A stretch of DNA of 64,000 bases. It comes from an uncultured Colwellia sp. GTDB taxonomy: Bacteria; Pseudomonadota; Gammaproteobacteria; Enterobacterales; Alteromonadaceae. The position numbers and the translations under genes were made by a program. The DNA lies in NCBI GenBank assembly GCA_913063325.1, contig CAJXYE010000003.1:62001-126000 (forward strand), written 5' to 3'. Under the pieces are notes generated by a model that did no database searches, was not told the DNA's origin, and saw only the letters and a list, made by a program, of their open reading frames with translations. How positions within the stretch are numbered: position 1 is the stretch's first letter; the number at the start of each line of letters is the position of its first letter. Positions 57,422-64,000 of this stretch are shown here, in pieces.

Positions 57422-57685
57422 ATACCAATTTGATTAAATTTCTTCCCACTCAGCGAGAATTAAAAGGCTTAAAGGCAAGGCATTGATTGAAGATAATGGT
57501 TATTCCCTTGTCAAAATCAATAACGCGGCATATAAGCCTTTAAAACTCGCCCTTGGGAGCTCATTGATAAACTAATAACGTCACAAAATTAACTAAATAT
57601 AGAATGACTATGTTTAATAAATTTTGTTTATTCTAAGCTCATCAATGTAGCTCTGAGTAGGGAAGAAATTTAATCAAATTGGTAT
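57422..57685 (-). repeat. Family I hairpin element copy 3 (E7), between TonB receptor and S9 peptidase
   Basis: The 264-base element has nearly perfect terminal inverted repeats (ATACCAATTTGATTAAATTT, continuing CTTCCC-ACTCAG). Arm A (57557-57653) pairs GAGCTCATTGAT with ATCAATG(T)AGCTC and is capped by ATAG-AATGA-CTAT (57599-57611; TCATT on the other strand). Arm B contains GGCTTAAAGGCAAGGCATTG...CAATAACGC and lacks the extra internal hairpin seen in E4 and E5. It lies in the opposite direction to E1 and E4. Confidence 0.88.
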
Positions 57686-57724
57686 AGCGCAGGTTTTTTA
57701 TTCAAACTTGTTTGAGGGCAATAA

Positions 57725-57749
57725 AAAAGGCCAGCTAAGCTGACCTTTT
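57725..57749. terminator. Terminator after the S9 peptidase gene
   Basis: AAAAGGCCAGCT pairs with AGCTGACCTTTT (one mismatch), with T residues following on the minus strand. Confidence 0.85.
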
Positions 57750-57781
57750 AGAATGTTTACTTGTAACAACGATGTACGATA

Positions 57782-59863
57782 TTATTTTTTGTCTGCTGCT
57801 TTTTGCGCTGTTAAGTTAGCTGCATGAGGTAAGTCATGTGCTGGCATTGGCTTATTGTCATGCTTTAAGTAGTTATCCATCCAACGCATTAAACGTAAGC
57901 TGTAGTCATACTTTGCCGCAGCTCGTTTATTACCATGGCCTTCGCCTGGATAATAAACTAAACGAACTGTTTTACCGCGAACCTTCATATAACGGTACAT
58001 TTCCATAGATTGTGCAGGATGTACGCGAGGATCGGCTTTACCATGCATAATAAGTAATGGTGTTTCAGATTGCTCTACCCAGTAAATAGGGCTGCGCTCT
58101 AGGTACCATTGCCATTTGTCCCACGGATATGAACGTGCATGAACTAAATGCATTTCGTTAGAAATATCGGTAGTACCAAACTTTGATAACTGATTAGAAA
58201 TACCAACAAACATTACACTTGCCGCAAAATGTTTAGTTAACTTAGTTGCACCCCAAGCTGAAGCATAACCACCGTAAGAGCCGCCAGTGATACCAACTTT
58301 TTTCTCGTTAACTAAGCCTATATTTACTAAGTGATTTTTAAGATCGACTAAGTCATCAAATTCTTTACCTGCGTAATCGTTTTGACCAAGCTTAGAGTAG
58401 TCTACGCCTTTACCAGTGCTACCACGGTAGTTAGGGTAAAATACCGCATAACCTTGAGCTGCTGCTAATTGACCAGGGCGAGAGTAAGCTGTCATCCAAC
58501 CATCTTTATCATGGCTTTCAGGACCGCCGTGAACAGACATGATTAACGGGTAGCGTTGACCTTTCTTGTGGTTTAATGGGTAAATAAGTACGCCACCAAT
58601 TTCAACGCCGTCACGGGCTTTGATAGTAAGGCTTTCTTGTTTTGCTAAAGCAATATCATTTAACCAAGTATTTGAATCAGTTAAACGTGTTTTTTTCTTA
58701 CCGCGCAACATAAATACTTCATTTGGATGTTGTGAATTGTTAGCTTTAACAACAACAGTTTTGTCTGAATCAGAAATACTTAAGTTACCAGCAATAAATT
58801 TACCTGCGGCAACCACTGTTTTGTACTTGTTTGAACCGGGCTTAATTTTAGCAACAACAGTGTCTGTGTTGATATTGGCAGTGAAATATAATTCATTGCG
58901 TTTATTAGACCATTCAAAGTCACTTACATGACCTTTAAAGTTTGGTAACCAGTTTGATACCTTGCCTGACTTTACTTCGGCAAGAAATAAACGACCATTT
59001 GCTGGATCATGTTTATCTTGAGCGCCATGAAGTGCAACATATTGTCCGTCGTATGAGAACTCAGCAGCACCTAATTTACCTTCAGTAGCAAAAGATGTTT
59101 TTACTGATTTTGTAGCAAGATCAACAATGTGCCATTGTGACTTCATGTATTTGTCATCAATTAACGCAGTAGGTTGAGTTTTTACTAATAAATCTTTACC
59201 TGTTGGTGAAAAGTGTACATCAGATACATAACCTTTGATGTTCCATGCTTCAGGGGTAATCGCTTTATCAGATTGAGCTAAGTCAGTAACATATAAAAAC
59301 TGGTCAGTTAATTGTTCTTCAAAAACTTCAGCTTTAAAACCTAAGTCTTTCAATTTTTTAACTGATTTTTCTTTGGCTTTTTTCGCTAAGATAGCAATTT
59401 TTTTGTTGTCACTGCTTAGTGCGTATTTACTAATGCTAGTATCTTTTAATACCACAGCTTTTTGCGCTTGGCCGCCATTTGCAGGAATTTGGTAAAGCGT
59501 GGTGTATTTATCATCATTCATTTTTGCTAAGAAAAAGATTAATGAGCCATCAGCAGACCATTGAATATTATGGATGTTAACTTTGCCAGTAATGAATGGA
59601 CGTTCAACGCCTTTATCATTTACTAGGTATAATTCACCCCAGTTTTTACCGTCTTTCTCAACATAAATTTCACGCGGTACAGAACGAGTGTAAGCAATAT
59701 ACTCACCGCTTGGACTTACTTGTGCACTGCTAACAGATTGTAGCGTTGCTAGGTTTTCAGCGGTAATCACTTTACTTGTTTGTTCAGCGGCAATCACTGA
59801 ACTGGCTAGCAAACCTAGGCTCACAGCCAGAGCTTGTTTTAAATAATTAATTTTTTGTTTCAT
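57782..59863 (-). CDS. Exported S9 family prolyl oligopeptidase / acylaminoacyl-peptidase
   Basis: From the ATG at 59863 the protein is 693 residues. AGGA is 6 bases before this ATG; an upstream ATG at 59899 lacks one. The signal peptide ends SSVIAA. The N-terminal beta-propeller (about 30-420) has repeated Y-x-A and W-S-DG segments. The alpha/beta hydrolase follows (IMSVHGGPESHDKDGW). Catalytic Ser is in GGSYGGYASAWG (about 525), Asp in MHGKADPRVHPAQS (about 609), His in YPGEGHGNKR (about 643). It should cleave peptides after specific residues in the periplasm, or at the outer membrane, as part of peptide use. Confidence 0.93.
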   Translation of the reverse strand: MKQKINYLKQALAVSLGLLASSVIAAEQTSKVITAENLATLQSVSSAQVSPSGEYIAYTRSVPREIYVEKDGKNWGELYLVNDKGVERPFITGKVNIHNIQWSADGSLIFFLAKMNDDKYTTLYQIPANGGQAQKAVVLKDTSISKYALSSDNKKIAILAKKAKEKSVKKLKDLGFKAEVFEEQLTDQFLYVTDLAQSDKAITPEAWNIKGYVSDVHFSPTGKDLLVKTQPTALIDDKYMKSQWHIVDLATKSVKTSFATEGKLGAAEFSYDGQYVALHGAQDKHDPANGRLFLAEVKSGKVSNWLPNFKGHVSDFEWSNKRNELYFTANINTDTVVAKIKPGSNKYKTVVAAGKFIAGNLSISDSDKTVVVKANNSQHPNEVFMLRGKKKTRLTDSNTWLNDIALAKQESLTIKARDGVEIGGVLIYPLNHKKGQRYPLIMSVHGGPESHDKDGWMTAYSRPGQLAAAQGYAVFYPNYRGSTGKGVDYSKLGQNDYAGKEFDDLVDLKNHLVNIGLVNEKKVGITGGSYGGYASAWGATKLTKHFAASVMFVGISNQLSKFGTTDISNEMHLVHARSYPWDKWQWYLERSPIYWVEQSETPLLIMHGKADPRVHPAQSMEMYRYMKVRGKTVRLVYYPGEGHGNKRAAAKYDYSLRLMRWMDNYLKHDNKPMPAHDLPHAANLTAQKAADKK

Positions 59864-60196
59864 TTCTAGTCCTAGTGGTCTAATCGAAAATTTTTTCACG
59901 CTTGAGTTTATGTTTTTTTGAGCGTGAAACCAATGGAAAGAGCATTAAATTCGAATAAAAGAGTGATAATCGATATTAAATAGAGATAGTGTCGCTCTAT
60001 TCTGTGCGGTTCATCTATTACCATGATTTGGCAATGATATTCAGGTAACAATATGTAGCTGTTGGGGGGTAATGACAAGAAGAGCCTGGCCGTTAAAAAA
60101 GATCTTTAAACAAATAAGAAAAAGCCTGAATTATTATTATCAAAAAGACATAACACAGGCTTTAGTATGTTTGGAAAGATTAGTTAGTATTATTAA
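59864..60196. other. Intergenic region between the peptidase genes
   Basis: About 333 bases hold the S9 peptidase promoter and, at 60121-60163, the terminator of the M17 peptidase gene. Nothing else was recognised. Confidence 0.4.
60121..60163 (-). terminator. Terminator after the M17 aminopeptidase gene
   Basis: AAAGCCTG pairs with CAGGCTTT around a loop of about 27 bases that itself contains TTATG/ATAAT-type pairing. On the minus strand the stem runs into CTTTTTC. Confidence 0.7.
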
Positions 60197-61570
60197 TTAT
60201 TTGAATCGAGCTTCTAAATAATCAAACACAGCACGAATACCAAACGCTTCACCACCTAATGGACGACCTGATAAATGACGTACATTAAAGGCCATCACAT
60301 CAAAATGAACCCAATCTGTTTTTTCGACAAAACGTTGTAAATATAATGCGGCGGAAATAGCGGCACCAAATGGTTGCGTTGGACAGTTAGTCATATCGGC
60401 GATAGTGCTTTCGAACAAGTTATCATAAGGTTTATGTAATGGCATACGCCATACCGGATCACTATTTTTAAGACCGGCTGAAGTGATATCGGCGGCAACT
60501 TGATCATTAGTGGAGAAGAAACCCGGTAGTTCAGTACCTAAGGCAACGCGCATTGCGCCCGTTAAGGTAGCAAAATCTATGATCAGTTCAGGTTCATCGT
60601 TTTCTGCTTCGGCTAACGCATCACATAAAACTAAACGACCTTCAGCATCGGTATTATGAATTTCAACGGTAAGGCCTTTACGTGTAGTAACCACATCACC
60701 AGGGCGAAGCGCATTGCTTGATACTGCATTTTCTACTGCTGGAATTAATACACGTAAATTAATAGGTAAGTTAAACGCCATAATTAATTGCGCTAAACCT
60801 AAAACATGAGCAGCACCGCCCATATCTTTTTTCATATTACGCATACCAGCAGCAGGTTTCATATCTAAACCACCACTATCAAAACAAACACCTTTACCCA
60901 CTAAAGTCACCAGTGGGTTTTTGCTATCACCCCAAGTTAAGTCAACTAAACGAGGTGTATGAACACTGGCGCGGCCAACGGCATGAATGGTTGGGTAATT
61001 ATGAACTAAAAGTTCATCACCAATGATTTGCTTCACGTTACCGTTAAATTGTTCTGCGAGTGCTAACGCAGCTTTGGCAATATCTTCCGGCATCATATCG
61101 GCAGCAGGTGTATTCACTAAGTCACGCGTTAAAGCCGTTGCCTCTGCAAACTTAATGGCACGGTCAACAATATCAGCATTACCTTCTACATCGGTAAGCG
61201 CTAAAGTCGCTAATTGCTTGTCGGATTTATTACTGATGTATCTATCATATTGGTAAGCACCAACTAACCAGCCAAAGCTAATTGCTTCAACATGCTCAGG
61301 CTCAGCTTGCAATAAATATTGCCCATGGGGTAATTGCTTGATTAAATCACCACAAGAAAAATAATCGCTAGCATCTGAAACCACAAATAGAGCTTGGCTG
61401 AGTTCGCCTTGGTTATTAGGAATAAGAGCTAAACCTTTACCGTTAAATTGAGTGTTCGACAACCAAGTTTGACTGTGTTTTTCTTGGTTTTCAAGCCATG
61501 CTTGATAGGCTGGTTTTTCTATGATGATTAACGGCGTTCCGCTGTTTTCTGCGTTCAATAAATTATTCAT
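60197..61570 (-). CDS. Leucyl aminopeptidase family protein (M17)
   Basis: The M17 signatures are present: GKGVCFDSGGLDMKPA near 226, MKKDMGGAAHVLG with the catalytic Lys, and NTDAEGRLVLCDAL near 308, which provides the Asp and Glu metal ligands and the bicarbonate-site Arg. It removes N-terminal residues from peptides in the cytosol and needs two metal ions. Of two possible starts, the ATG at 61570 has AAGGA 5 bases before it, while the ATG at 61576 overlaps that site. At about 457 residues it is shorter than PepA (about 500), resembling the PepB-like subgroup. Adjacent to the S9 peptidase, it fits peptide catabolism. Confidence 0.93.
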   Translation of the reverse strand: MNNLLNAENSGTPLIIIEKPAYQAWLENQEKHSQTWLSNTQFNGKGLALIPNNQGELSQALFVVSDASDYFSCGDLIKQLPHGQYLLQAEPEHVEAISFGWLVGAYQYDRYISNKSDKQLATLALTDVEGNADIVDRAIKFAEATALTRDLVNTPAADMMPEDIAKAALALAEQFNGNVKQIIGDELLVHNYPTIHAVGRASVHTPRLVDLTWGDSKNPLVTLVGKGVCFDSGGLDMKPAAGMRNMKKDMGGAAHVLGLAQLIMAFNLPINLRVLIPAVENAVSSNALRPGDVVTTRKGLTVEIHNTDAEGRLVLCDALAEAENDEPELIIDFATLTGAMRVALGTELPGFFSTNDQVAADITSAGLKNSDPVWRMPLHKPYDNLFESTIADMTNCPTQPFGAAISAALYLQRFVEKTDWVHFDVMAFNVRHLSGRPLGGEAFGIRAVFDYLEARFK

Positions 61571-61728
61571 GAGCATCCTTTGTATGGCTATTTTTTAGCA
61601 TGTCATGATTGTAACCTAAGCAGGGTAAAGCGGAAGAGATACAGTTCAAAAGAATCCTGTATTTGGCAAAATAGATGTTAAATTGATATAACGGATGAAA
61701 TTCTACCAATGCTAGTACAATAGTTAGT

Positions 61729-61780
61729 TAACCTGAACTCTGGATAATGAATAAGTGTTGCTTATCCAAAGTTTAGGTTA
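61729..61780 (-). terminator. Long hairpin after the exonuclease gene
   Basis: TAACCT, AACT and TGGATAA on the left pair with TTATCCA, AGTT and AGGTTA on the right, with small internal mismatches, immediately after the exonuclease stop codon. No long T-run follows. Confidence 0.65.
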
Positions 61781-61781
61781 G

Positions 61782-62498
61782 TTATAACAGAACATCTTTA
61801 AGCGTGGTTTTACCGTCTCGATTGGCTTTGCTCATCTGTGCCATAAATAATTCACCGGTGGCTATCGCATCGTTTAATGCATTATGGGCATGATGTTCTG
61901 GTAGTTGAAATTTATGTCGTAAGTTAGTTAGTCGTAACTCTGACGGATCGTAGGCAACATCGCGTTTATCTAACCGGCGCTTTGCCAGGGCAAGGGTATC
62001 TATCATTGGAAAAATAGGCGCCATGCCATAAAGCTCATAACAAGCTTCGGTCAAAAATTGTTTTTCAATACGGGCAAAATGCACCAGCATCACTTTACCC
62101 GCCAAGGCTTTTAATAATGCTTCAACGACGGTAGCTAAAGCTTGCCCTTGTTCTTTTTGGCTGTCGGTAATGTGATGAATGATGACATTACTTTCTTCAA
62201 GCTGTGCTTGGGTTTTGATTATTTGATGGTAACTTGTTTTGAGTGACATTTGTTGTTGTTTAAGCGTGATAAAGCCAACACTCAACAGCTGGTCTTGTTT
62301 GGCATCAAGACCAGTCGTTTCAAAATCAACGGCTAATACCTCAAATTTATTAACGGGGGTGTCCATACTAGGTAAAGGTACGGATAAATAATCTCGTAAT
62401 GCGCCTGCAGGAGCCTTTTTTAATAATTGCTTACGCTTGGCTTCATAACCAAGCAGCCAGCCAAAGAGTGTTGAATTTGCTAACAGAGTAGTAGGCAT
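61782..62498 (-). CDS. DEDDh 3'-5' exonuclease (DNA polymerase III epsilon-like)
   Basis: The 238-residue protein has Exo I VLAVDFETTGLDAKQDQLLSVGF (Asp and Glu ligands), an Exo II region near MLVHFARIEKQFL, and Exo III HHAHNALNDAIATGELF with the DEDDh His and Asp. It resembles the epsilon/RNase T superfamily but lacks the polymerase-binding tail of DnaQ. Its ATG overlaps the stop of the CBS-nucleotidyltransferase gene (TAATG), so the two are translated together. In marine gammaproteobacteria this pair often follows acetate permease or acetyl-CoA synthetase genes. Its nucleic-acid substrate is unknown. Confidence 0.9.
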   Translation of the reverse strand: MPTTLLANSTLFGWLLGYEAKRKQLLKKAPAGALRDYLSVPLPSMDTPVNKFEVLAVDFETTGLDAKQDQLLSVGFITLKQQQMSLKTSYHQIIKTQAQLEESNVIIHHITDSQKEQGQALATVVEALLKALAGKVMLVHFARIEKQFLTEACYELYGMAPIFPMIDTLALAKRRLDKRDVAYDPSELRLTNLRHKFQLPEHHAHNALNDAIATGELFMAQMSKANRDGKTTLKDVLL

Positions 62499-64000
62499 TA
62501 GTAGCTCGATTGCCTAACATCTTGCAAGCTTTTAATAACCTTAAAAGCATCTTTAAGATGTTCACGCTCCAGCTTAGATATCTCTTTTGGTGATAAGTAG
62601 TTATCAGGGCTTTCTCCGCGCATTAACTCTTTTGCTTGATGTTCAACTCTGAGCATGCCTAAAAACTCATAAGCATCAATCAAGTTTTCTGCCGACTCTC
62701 GGCTTAATGAGGGTGTGCCTGCTGCTTGTTGAATTCGTTCTATGGTATTTACCGCACTGATGCCTTCAGATAAGGCATAAATTCGCGCTAAATCCACTAC
62801 CGGTGCTATGCCATTATGTTTTAAGTCCAATGTGGCTCTATGTTTACCACTTTGTTTTAAAACAAAGTCACGGAAAAACCCTAGAGGAGGGCGTAAATTT
62901 AAGGCGTTTTTAGAGAGGTGAGCAATAAATAAGGTGCTATTTTGCGTTTTTATCAGCAGTTGTTTTCTTACTTTGTTAAGTAAAGATACATCACCATAAA
63001 TTGTTTCTAAATCAAAGAAAACACTACTGTTCAATAAGGCTTTCGGGCTTGGTGTCTCTACCCAATCAGTAAAGTATTTTTGCCATACTCTTTGTGGTTG
63101 TCGCCATTTTGGGTTGGTGCCCATAATATCGCCTGGACAGTAGATAAAACCACACTCAGCTAAACCATCACAAACAAAATGAGCGAGACTTTCAAACCAA
63201 GCATCATCGTAAGGTTTCATGGAGTCACATATAATAATGGCATTATCTTGGTCTGAATGGGCAAGCTGTTCCTGTCTTGCTTGCGAACCTGCAGCAAGCC
63301 AAGCGTAAGGTACAGGGGCTTGGCCATACTTGTACTCAGCCATTTCAATTAAACGTTTGGTAAAAGCCATAGTAATTGCACTAATACTTTTCCCAACATG
63401 GTCGGCACTACTACCTAACTTGGCTAATCTGATTTGAAGTTTAGGCAATAAATGGCTAATTTCTTTCAATTCAGTGACCGTATTTGCCTTATGAATAATG
63501 CTAGATAAATTAATAGCATTATGGCCTTCATTATTGATCAAGTCCGTGACGGTCACCATACCGACAAGGTCGTCATGCTTGGTGACAGGGAGGTGATGGA
63601 TATGTTTTGCCGTCATCATCATTAAGGCATCATAGGCGTTGCTTTTTACGTCGATAGTGCACATATCACGCGTCATAATTTCACTAATGGCTTTACTGGT
63701 GGCTAATCCCGTAGCTACACAGCGGCGTCGAATATCTTTATCAGTAATAATACCAACAGGGTTTCCATTTTCAATCACAACCAAGCAAGAATAGCCTTCT
63801 TCATTCATCTGCATAGCCGCTTGCTGAATCGTTTGTTCAGCGCTAATAGAGGCAATAGGACTTTGATAGAAGTTACTGACAGAAGTATTCATTAAAGTAG
63901 AAGATAAAATAGCCTCTTCATTAACCTGACTCATTTTATTTTTCAAGCGTTGAGCAGAGTTTTGGCTGAAATAGTCACTGATACTCGGGAAACGTTCACC
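62498..64000 (-). CDS. CBS-domain / DUF294 putative nucleotidyltransferase, N-terminus beyond right edge
   Basis: The frame is open to the window edge, giving 500 visible residues. It begins in what looks like the end of a cyclic-nucleotide-binding domain (GERFPSISDYFSQNSAQR), followed by a CBS pair (about 45-165: SPIASISAEQTIQQAA, GNPVGIITDKDIRRR, DLVGMVTVTDLI). The DUF294 nucleotidyltransferase-like domain has AWLAAGSQARQEQLAHSDQDNAII (GS-x(9-11)-D-x-D pattern). The DUF294 C-terminal helical domain follows. Family members are usually near 610-640 residues, so about 110-130 are missing. A TTG at 63946 could be mistaken for a start, but it has no ribosome site and the family reading continues past it. 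It overlaps the exonuclease gene by 1 base. Confidence 0.88.
   Translation of the reverse strand, partial: GERFPSISDYFSQNSAQRLKNKMSQVNEEAILSSTLMNTSVSNFYQSPIASISAEQTIQQAAMQMNEEGYSCLVVIENGNPVGIITDKDIRRRCVATGLATSKAISEIMTRDMCTIDVKSNAYDALMMMTAKHIHHLPVTKHDDLVGMVTVTDLINNEGHNAINLSSIIHKANTVTELKEISHLLPKLQIRLAKLGSSADHVGKSISAITMAFTKRLIEMAEYKYGQAPVPYAWLAAGSQARQEQLAHSDQDNAIIICDSMKPYDDAWFESLAHFVCDGLAECGFIYCPGDIMGTNPKWRQPQRVWQKYFTDWVETPSPKALLNSSVFFDLETIYGDVSLLNKVRKQLLIKTQNSTLFIAHLSKNALNLRPPLGFFRDFVLKQSGKHRATLDLKHNGIAPVVDLARIYALSEGISAVNTIERIQQAAGTPSLSRESAENLIDAYEFLGMLRVEHQAKELMRGESPDNYLSPKEISKLEREHLKDAFKVIKSLQDVRQSSY

Noticed and set aside
22441-57685. Integron attC sites or CRISPR repeats
   Set aside because: The hairpin elements are dispersed singly, much longer than CRISPR repeats, and lack attC core sites or an integrase nearby.
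62498-63946. Complete CBS-nucleotidyltransferase starting at TTG 63946
   Set aside because: The frame remains open to the window edge with family-like sequence, so the gene is truncated by the window rather than starting there.
1-64000. tRNA, rRNA, prophage or insertion sequences with transposase
   Set aside because: None was recognised on either strand by reading; no transposase, integrase or phage structural gene is present.

Overview
The window looks like chromosomal DNA of a marine gammaproteobacterium of the order Alteromonadales, most likely Colwelliaceae (Colwellia/Thalassotalea type). This is inferred from the low G+C, from core genes with gammaproteobacterial order (gmk-rpoZ-spoT-trmH-recG, prlC near gor, greB beside tex), and from accessory genes common in marine copiotrophs: TonB receptor, DcaP-like porin, S9 and M17 peptidases, several chemoreceptors, and a symporter-kinase. 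No database could be consulted.

Layout. 1-10.9 kb is a polysaccharide (EPS/capsule) region: a repeat lipoprotein cut by the left edge, two glycosyltransferases, two acyltransferases, a beta-helix protein, a sulfotransferase, a FemAB/GNAT-type enzyme and manC (GDP-mannose supply). The combination resembles exosortase-type EPS loci, but no exosortase is in view. 10.9-16.8 kb holds housekeeping genes (methyladenine glycosylase, prlC, gor) and two envelope proteins. 17.0-21.9 kb is a heavy-metal RND operon (His-rich small protein, CzcB-like adaptor, CzcA-like pump). 22.8-36.9 kb carries polA, a solute-binding protein, an SLC13 carrier, recG, trmH, ridA, spoT, rpoZ, gmk and an aminotransferase. 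37-45.3 kb has a DUF445 protein, a cyclophilin lipoprotein, a TraF-like outer-membrane protein, greB, a REC-REC-GGDEF protein and tex. 46-57.3 kb is sensory and uptake-related: chemoreceptor, symporter-histidine kinase, porin, second chemoreceptor and a Fur-box siderophore receptor. 57.8-64 kb has two peptidases and an exonuclease/CBS-nucleotidyltransferase pair cut by the right edge.

Two systems stand out. (1) Between tex and the first chemoreceptor are two tandem copies (497 bp apart) of a small-RNA gene. Each has a sigma70-type promoter overlapped by a Fur box, a conserved internal hairpin whose stem keeps pairing while its sequence changes, and a Rho-independent terminator. The arrangement resembles the tandem PrrF RNAs of Pseudomonas; the first copy also contains the octamer AAAGCACG found in the RyhB core. 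The spacer between copies is a decayed duplicate of the chemoreceptor 3' end, which shows how the pair arose.

(2) Seven dispersed, hairpin-rich, non-coding elements of about 160-315 bp lie in intergenic gaps. Family I has ends ATACCAA..ATTAA and an arm hairpin with an invariant TCATT loop whose stem covaries between copies. Family II has ends related to TATACCC. Both share the same core hairpin, so they look like modular MITE-like elements.

Other points of interest are DnaA boxes and clustered GATC sites upstream of polA, a terminator that splits rpoZ from spoT, and an octamer tandem repeat at the gor stop codon.
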